This document shows positions 57,340 through 64,000 of a stretch of 64,000 bases of DNA, piece by piece. The notes beneath the pieces were generated by a model, which saw only the letters and a list, made by a program, of their open reading frames with translations, did not search any database and was not told the origin of the DNA. Position 1 is the stretch's first letter. Each line of letters starts with the position of its first letter. Location: assembly GCA_013407085.1 (NCBI GenBank), contig JACCGJ010001616.1, positions 94,552 through 158,551 of the forward strand. The letters run 5' to 3'. The position numbers and the translations under genes are program-made. This DNA comes from Atriophallophorus winterbourni. Taxonomy: Eukaryota > Platyhelminthes > Trematoda > Plagiorchiida > Microphallidae.

Positions 57340-58500
57340 TATTATAGGCAGTTCATATGACATATATAATGGATGCAATATGTCATATTTTTCTTTAGAC
57401 CTCTTACTTGCATGTTATATATAATTCATAATCTAATCCCTTCTGTTACAGCATAAAGATACCAAAGTATTTGCAGATACATCCTTACGCCAAACACAGT
57501 AAAAAGCAATTCGGTTTATCAACAAATATTAAATAAAGTGAACTTTATTTACCGTTTGACTTTTTATGGATTTCGGAAAGGATATATTTACGTTAAACAA
57601 TGTTTCGTAAACAGCAATAAAACTGTGAATAATAAGCAAACCAATAAACAATGATGCCTTCATCAAACCGCAATACTTTTGGCTATTTGCAGTTATCAGA
57701 TTCGCAGAGTAAAGTTAAGTTTAGTGAGCCTTGAAATAGCTTTTTGTCGTAGTAGATGGTGATAATTTTATAAAAATTCTCTCTAGGGTTCTTACAAAGA
57801 TCAACAATTTTCAAGTACTGAATCATGAAATAATTTCTGGTCAGCGCTCGCGGCGCTTATATTTTAACCATTTTCATTATGCCTGAAAATCTTAACCAAA
57901 ATCATTTATCAAATTCTGAAAATATTTCCAAGCTCGCGTTAGCAGAATGTTTGGAAATGTAAATAACCTCACCGTGACCATCACACTTTCGTACATTGTA
58001 AGGCGATATGCGTAGAAAACCAAAATTTTGCAAAAATGTCCAATTCTTTGTTTAAAATTATTCACATTTCCGCGAGAAATGAGGAAAGAGTTTCTTGAAA
58101 TCTTAAGTGTAGATATTCATTGCGATATCGTAGATATCGTATGCGAAATGTGTCATTGGATAGGTGAGGATAAGATGTTATTAGTTTTGAATTATCATAA
58201 ATTTTGTTTTAGTAGTGAATCATGTTCTAATTTTGCTACGAATTAATTCAAGATTTCTTTGATCTGATGTTCAGCTATTGTAGAACTTGTAATTACGCAT
58301 CATACGTGAGTTAGCTTACGTCGCGAACACCGAAATATCTTATTGTATCAGTTTAGCAGACATTATAATCCGCCTCCTGCTGTAAAGCATAATAGTTTTG
58401 AACAATTCGTTGTTTGCAGCATATATAGCATTATTTGGTATTTCGATTTGTTTGACATTATGGATCAAAGCTTTTCCTAGTCAGTTACGCAGGATTCGTC
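57340..58500. other. Unique AT-rich DNA
   Basis: A 72-codon plus-strand ORF (58028-58246, MQKCPILCLKLF) has a few Cys but no recognised family. Confidence 0.4.
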
Positions 58501-58558
58501 ACGTAAATTTGGTACTATAACGACAATAGCCTGTCATGATATTGTAGGTTCATTATAA

Positions 58559-58594
58559 CCGAAGCCGCGCGAAAAGCGCGGAGTCGGTTTTTTT
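58559..58594 (+). terminator. GC-rich hairpin followed by T7, possible Pol III RNA 3' end
   Basis: Outer stem CCGA/TCGG, tandem AG/AG internal loop (able to form sheared G-A pairs), inner stem CCGCGC/GCGCGG, loop GAAAA, then seven T. It stands out in an AT-rich region and looks like the 3' end of a small structured RNA terminated by RNA polymerase III. The CR1 tail at 58597 begins two bases after the T run. Confidence 0.4.
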
Positions 58595-58731
58595 CGAATC
58601 AAGAATCAAGAATCAAGATTTTATGGTGATAAACAGATAATGCTTTACACGTACCATTGGATGACAACTGTTGCAAAAAGAAAAATTTAATCAAAATCAC
58701 ATTTTTAATATATTTCTGGGTTCATGTTGCT

Positions 58732-61700
58732 TCAATACACCGGGCCAAATTCAGGGTTTTGTTTGACGTTTGCATCCAATTCCGATTTGAAAACATCAAT
58801 TGTCGTTGCATTCACAACATCTTGCGGTAGCGCATTCCATAGAAAGCAGATACGCAGAGAGAAAAAATAGCGACGACAATCAAGTCTTGAATGCAGTAGT
58901 TCGAGGCAACACGAGTGACTGCGTGTATTTCGAGGAGAGTTTACTTTTATTATTTCGCTTAGCGGATGGTTTTCGATCCGCAGTATCTTGTAAGCTAGAA
59001 TGAGGTCGATCCTCATTCGTCTTTGGGTAAAATCACGCAAAACAAGGATGGCCATTTGCTCTTGATACGGCACCTGCTGCATCCATTCAACTAACTTTGT
59101 AGCTTTGTGGTATATTCGATCCAGGATCTCGATGTGTTTACGCAACCAAGGTGCCCAGGATGGAATCGAATAATCCATCGTTGGATGGATCGTAGGATTC
59201 CTAATATACCACATGCCGGATTAAACACTTTTCTACAATGCATATTCGGTTTGTGTCTACCGAAGGACATCCACTAAAACACTTGCTTGATGTATGTGAT
59301 GGAAAAGTAACACGCGGACATACCTTATCCCGTACGTCCCAAGTTCCCGTATTGACTGTCGGCGCCATTTTTTCGCCATACGTGCTATATTTCTTTGGAA
59401 TTGCCTACTTCAACATGTGGTGGACTCTCTTTGCCTGGCGGCGTTTAAAGTGAAATTAGACTTACATAAGCAAAAGAATAACATTCGTGAGCCTTACATT
59501 TGATATTCACTATTGCTTTTATACTATTTTGTTTTTTCTGTTTTTATTCATACCGTCATCCTGTGGTGTTGTAAAGTATTAACTTTTTTAACCATAAATC
59601 TTTGAATTTGAATTTGAATTTAGGTTATTAGTAATCCAAATTCCGAGATCCTTTTCAGTGGTGGTCCATCTTAGGATATCGTGACCTAGATGGTATGTAT
59701 ATTCGCAATTACGGCTAAGCTGTAACATGTGACATTCACGTAGGCTGAGAAGCCTTTGACTCTCGAGAGACCAGCGATACCGAACATCCAAGTCGTTCTG
59801 CAGCATTAAACAATCTTATTTAGATCGGATTTGCTTCCATATTTTAATGTCATCATCAAAAACAACGAGCTTGCATCGCACAATTTCAGTTATATCATTT
59901 ATATATAAGAGGAAAAGAATAGGTCCGAGCACTGAACCTTGAGGCACCCCGCTCGTGACATCGATACTTTTCGACAATAATCCGTCAATGCGAACTCGCA
60001 CGTGCCGATCGGTCAGATAATCTGTTAGCCACGATAGTAAGTTACCTGTTATTCCATATCCCACTAGCTTTTGCAGAAGCAAGCTGTGGTCGACCCTGTC
60101 AAAAGCCTCTGAAATATCAATATAACAAGCATGTACCGTATAGCCTTGATCAAGCAACATCGTCCAATCATTTAGTGTGATCAGTAAATTCAAAAGACAA
60201 GATCTGGTCCGGCGGAACCCGTGTTGCGCTGCTGACAAAAGACCTCGTGCTTCAAGCTGACCCACAATACATTCAGATATAATGCGCTCCATAATTTTTA
60301 AAATACATGGTAGCATCGTTACAGGTCTGTAATTTGCTGCGTCAGAACGACTGCCACCTTTATAAATTGGTGTTACCACACCCGCTTTCCAAGCCAAAGG
60401 TACACAACCTTCACCAAGACTCTGGATGAAAACCGCAGCTAAGCTATTTGAAAGCTCTCTATAACACACATGAAGAATCGCTGGGGTAATATTGTCCTCC
60501 CCGGGAGATTTCTTTGTATTCAATCGACGTAAATGTCGCTCTACCACCAGTTGATCGATCACGGGCTCAGTTAGTGGTTCTACAGTGTTTGATAATTCAT
60601 GATGCAATAATTGCTTTTTAGGGCAGTAGACTTGAGAGTAAAAGCACGCAAGCGCATCCGCCGTCTCTTGGACTGTGACAGTCAAACCTTCTTCTGTCAT
60701 GATCGGGAAAACACCTGGTTTAACTTTGGTTCTGTCATTCACAATTTTGTACAATAGTTTCGGATTCGCTTCCATTCGTTCCACCATATGTTGCTGGTAC
60801 TGTTTTTTGTCCTGCCGAATTAGGGTGGTGACTCTGTTACGTATTCTGCAAAATTGTAACCAAGATGTAGGGGTGACGTTATTGCAATGAGTAACCCAAG
60901 CACGCCTTTTCAATGAAATCCATTTTCTAGTTCTGCTGCGAACAGAGAAACGGAGGGTGTGGACATCTTTCCTCTGAATATATCGAGATTTCGACTGGAT
61001 TTGCATCTGAAGGTAGTTTATCAGAGAGTTATAATGTGTATTTGAGTCACTAGAATCAAGTTGAACATCATTCAGCTCACAAAGTGCTTCTTTGAGTCTC
61101 CAAAAGTCGACTCTACGGATGATTTTAGATTCGTCACTGTGTCTCGATGCACTGCAGACATAATCGAACACGAGCATCACATGGTCACTCCGTCCCAATG
61201 GAGCTTCATAGTGTACTAATTCAATAGCTGATTCGTTGGAAGTCAAAACTAGGTCCAAAACAGAGGGCCGGTCTGTCCCTCGCATTCGTGTGTGGTTGCA
61301 AACGTGATTGTACAGGGGGACTAGATCAAATACTTCTTGAAATTTGTGTTCCAGTGAGGTAATTGGGTGTTGATTTCTCGAGTATAGCTGCGGGAGGTTG
61401 AAATCCCCCATAATCAATATTTGAGCATGTGGCCGAGCGCTGATGCGCTGAAGTCTTTCAACTAACACATCATTATGATCGACGGTCGAAGTTGGTGAGC
61501 GATATATAACCCCAATTGTACAGCTCTCACCAGATTCCAGGTCAAGTGAACACCACAGCGTGTCTGTGAGTGAAAGATCAGTATCTGCAATGATATTAAC
61601 ATTGAAGCGCTTGTGATAATACAATGCAACGCCGCCTCCCGGGCCATCACGGTCATGACGAAAAAGTGTCATATTAGGGATTGAGAGTTCACTGTCCGTC

Positions 61701-61940
61701 ATACTGGGCTGATACCAGGTTTCCGTCACAGCAATAAGGTCAGGGGACTGTTCTACACAGATATCAATGAGTTCTGCCAGCTTGTTGACTAAACATTGAG
61801 CATTAGTATATATACATTTGATCGATACGACTCGGTGTAGCGATGAATCGGGTGATATGAGGTAAGGGGTAGGACAATGTGATGCCAGATCAGGCTTAAC
61901 AGTAAGTGCTCGTGAGGGTGTAACTTGTGGGCTAGTTATT
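58732..61940 (-). pseudogene. CR1-like ORF2: endonuclease and RT, interrupted
   Basis: Open from within the end of ORF1 (-1 frame relative to it, no ATG) through KCIYTNAQCLVNKL, AVTETW (61729), GGGVALYY, GVIYRSP, MGDFNLPQ, SVLDLVLT and RSDHV, then the linker and RT: KKSPGEDNITP, IYKGGSRSDAANYRPVTM, QHGFRRTRSC, IDISEAFDRVD, SGVPQGSVLGP and FDDDIKIW. The last shows Ala to Asp in the usual F-A-D-D. TAA at 59816, then more RT in frame to 59630, the nested insert, and the thumb at 59214-58732. About 50 residues between GIWITNNLN and IHPTMDYS are missing at the insertion. Confidence 0.9.
59222..59621 (+). mobile_element. Short CR1-like 3' fragment nested in the minus-strand element
   Basis: Plus strand: TEGHPLKHLLD, VTRGHTL, then frameshifted VRRHFF-AIRAIFLWNCLPQHVV, 3' UTR, and a TTTGAAT-type tail at 59598-59621. 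Orientation is opposite to the host element. Confidence 0.75.
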
Positions 61941-63499
61941 GCGCTCCAACAGTTTGAATCAACATTTTGTTCCGTGTATGATGTACTCGGTCCGACTCGG
62001 TTTGAGCCGGACCCACTACGTTTTTTGATGTATTGATTGCTTCCGTTTCGGTGGGAACGCTGCCGTCTACCGCCCCCAGCCGCGAGTGTGTCTCACTCAT
62101 GGTACTTGGTCTCGGTGGACAAAGTCTAATGTCTTTCGGTAAAGCACGTTTTGCTTTTTTCCATTCGGACTTGACAAATTCAGCCATGTCGCTAGTTAAA
62201 AAGGTAATCCTGAGAGGTTTCGGTCCGTCTCCTTTATAGTTTATTGAAAAAGGCACCCGGAAATTGTCAGTGATCACAACGTTAGAAATATTAAGCAAAG
62301 ACGCAATGTAACGCCACTGCTTGAAGTCATGATCTGCTGTTTCCTGTCCCGATGCTTCAGTGGTATTTTCTGGCACCCCAAGTAGAACCATACTCCGCGA
62401 TACCGTTTTTTCCTTAGTGTTTGAGGCACCCTTCCGTTCTCACCATGGCACATCAGGATATATCCGGCAATTTGAAGTCGGATCCGTCTTTAGTCGGTAC
62501 GAATTTAGCAGTATGTTTTCGATATCAGTTTCGCACTTCAGTGTGACTCTTAGTAACCGAGGTTGATCACTATGAGGTGAGGAGAAATGGCGAGTTAGAC
62601 GAATCAATTTGTCAGGAGTAACATGCTCAATTTGCAATTGTTGACAAATTTGAGACCATATATCGAGGTCGTGTTTCTGTTTTCTATCTAACAAGCTCTC
62701 GCCTGACTCTTTAACATTCGTACATATTACGCCTAACGAATGAGAATGCTTGTCGCGTGTCCGGTCATTCTTCATAGAATGTGAGGCTTTTTGATTTAGG
62801 TTTAGGGTGCCAGGCTCAGATTGTGCAGCGGAGGTCGACCGCAAAAGCATTTCTCTGTATGATTTTTGTACCACCGGGGGCGTTTCAGTTGGTGCCGAAT
62901 CGGTGCAGATAACATTAAGCGAAGTATTTTTCGTGGCAGCTTTGGCCAAAGGAGCGTTCGACGTAGACGGTTTCTGCTTCAAGGCCTTTTTAAGTATCAC
63001 TTCAGTTTCGCGTAATTTAACCTTTTTAGAAGCACTCTGTGGCGGAAAGGTCGAGCGTATTCCATTCTTCAATTCAACTGTTTTAGTCTTGATTATTGGT
63101 CGTAGAGTATTCTTTAAATTTGCAAGTTCCTCTTCTATTATCAATAATCTATTCTCTATTGTATTAGTCTCGTTTCTAGCAGAGAATTTTGTACTCTTGG
63201 GATTACGATTCGCTATTGAATTTCTACAGTCAATACAGAAATAGCAAAAGGATGGGAGGTTTTTATCATTCACGATCTTTACACACTCATCGGTCAAAGT
63301 CTCATCGCAGGCCACGTGCACATGTATATCACAAAAAATACATTTAACCAATGCACTATCATTGCTTACCGGGTACAGGCACTTGGTGCAGAGGTCAAGG
63401 TGGTTTGCTGTCGCTCTCGGGGGAACAACCGTCGTATGCACACCATGATCGATATATTTTTTTCGGGTAGGTGTTGGATCTCGTGACTCCACCACGCAT
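61936..63499 (-). pseudogene. CR1-like ORF1 (PHD finger), one frameshift and one stop
   Basis: The natural ATG is probably at 63499 (MRGGVTRSN, as in the copy at 9.6 kb); an extra A in an A-run near 63462 shifts the frame. From there 350 codons are open: PHD finger LCTKCLYPV, VKCIFC, HVHVAC, CYFCIDC; coiled-coil-like NRLLIIEEELANLKN; then CRIYPDVPW and TGA at 62440-62442. The same frame continues with MVLLGVPENTT, QWRYIASLLNISNVV and KGDGPKPLRITFL to TGA/TAA near 61936. PHD ORF1 proteins bind the element RNP. Confidence 0.85.
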
Positions 63500-63619
63500 T
63501 GTAGGTTGAATTGGGACGACCGGTTGAAGAATGGTCGTCCGTTCGAGTGGTCGATTTAGCTGGGTTATAATTCTTGATTTGGTAATTTTGCGAATAATCC
63601 GTGCTAACCCGATAACCAC

Positions 63620-64000
63620 ACAAAGTAGAGCACAGAATGGCGTATCAAAATGTGTAATTCAATGGGATCTTTGCAATGAAATCAAAAACCGTACGAAAGT
63701 TAGCTGTGGGAGGACGTTTGCACGCGTGAGCAAACCGATATATTTACGTTGAAACGGTAACTTTGCTGTTATTAGACGTACCAGATCGAAACGTATAAAT
63801 TCCGATAGCTCTCGTCAAAGTATAGCAAAAAGTTTTTGAAGGGTTAAAATGTGAGTTGATTTGGCGAAGAAACGGTCAAAAGTGTCAGAGCAACAAAAAT
63901 ATTACCGCACGCCAGTATGTCAGCATGAAGAATATACATGGTTTCAAAGTAATGTGTTGCTCACATCCCCATCCTTTACACACCACTACCGGTTTCAGGC
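63620..64000. other. 5' flank of the CR1 element, no gene seen
   Basis: Part may be 5' UTR of the minus-strand element; otherwise nothing recognised. Confidence 0.4.

Larger units (their letters stand above)
58597..63515 (-). mobile_element. Most complete CR1-like element, CTTGATT-type tail
   Basis: Minus strand carries ORF1 with PHD finger, ORF2 with endonuclease and RT, and a tail of about three CTTGATT-type units at 58597-58620. It is interrupted by a small plus-strand CR1 fragment (59222-59621). Inactivating changes are few: a frameshift near the ORF1 start, one TGA in ORF1, an active-site substitution and a TAA in RT, and the insertion. 5' UTR probably extends somewhat beyond 63515. Confidence 0.9.

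Noticed and set aside
57190..57424. Tyr-Ile repeat proteins on both strands
   Set aside because: They are translations of the (TA)n microsatellite.

Overview
The window looks like a repeat-rich flatworm chromosome segment, most likely from a trematode close to the schistosomes. This is inferred from four things: a candidate micro-exon gene with phase-1 introns, a satellite whose unit carries a hammerhead-ribozyme core, many CR1-like non-LTR retrotransposons whose ORF1 has a PHD-type zinc finger, and AT-rich introns with (TA)n tracts. The standard genetic code fits throughout. No bacterial or viral genes, rRNA or canonical tRNA genes were recognised.

Layout. 208-4222: a nearly full-length plus-strand PHD-EN-RT retrotransposon broken only by nonsense codons. 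4236-5255: a Ty3/gypsy integrase remnant. 5.3-8.2 kb: mostly unique sequence with two possible host exons on the minus strand. 8.4-14.8 kb: CR1, BEL/Pao and gypsy fragments and a roughly 410-bp fold-back. 15.4-18.2 kb: a five-copy tandem array of a roughly 233-bp repeat containing hammerhead cores, bracketed by two roughly 490-bp direct repeats. 18.4-22.1 kb: an internally deleted CR1 element and an RTE-like scrap. 22.7-32.4 kb: a candidate secreted micro-exon gene on the plus strand, whose long second intron holds two retroelement fragments and whose introns hold copies of the hammerhead repeat. 34.4-42.4 kb: a minus-strand Ty3/gypsy element with both LTRs, split by two nested CR1 insertions. 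43.0-47.6 kb: a mosaic plus-strand CR1 element. 47.6-51.4 kb: AT-rich DNA with one exon-like ORF. 51.4-56.2 kb: a minus-strand CR1 element interrupted by a second CR1 element, giving an accidental in-frame double-RT ORF. 56.3-58.6 kb: unique DNA with a long (TA)n tract and an RNA-like hairpin followed by T7. 58.6-63.5 kb: the most complete minus-strand CR1 element, itself carrying a small nested insertion.

How the parts relate. CR1-type elements encode ORF1 (PHD finger, coiled coil, C-terminal domain) and ORF2 (APE endonuclease and reverse transcriptase) and transpose by target-primed reverse transcription, leaving characteristic 3' tail repeats. Four tail classes appear: (GAA)n, (TTGAA)n, TTTGAATTAC-type and CTTGATT/CTTGAAT-type. 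No copy seen is fully intact. The points most worth following up are the micro-exon gene, the hammerhead satellite with its flanking repeats, and the nested insertions, which give relative ages.
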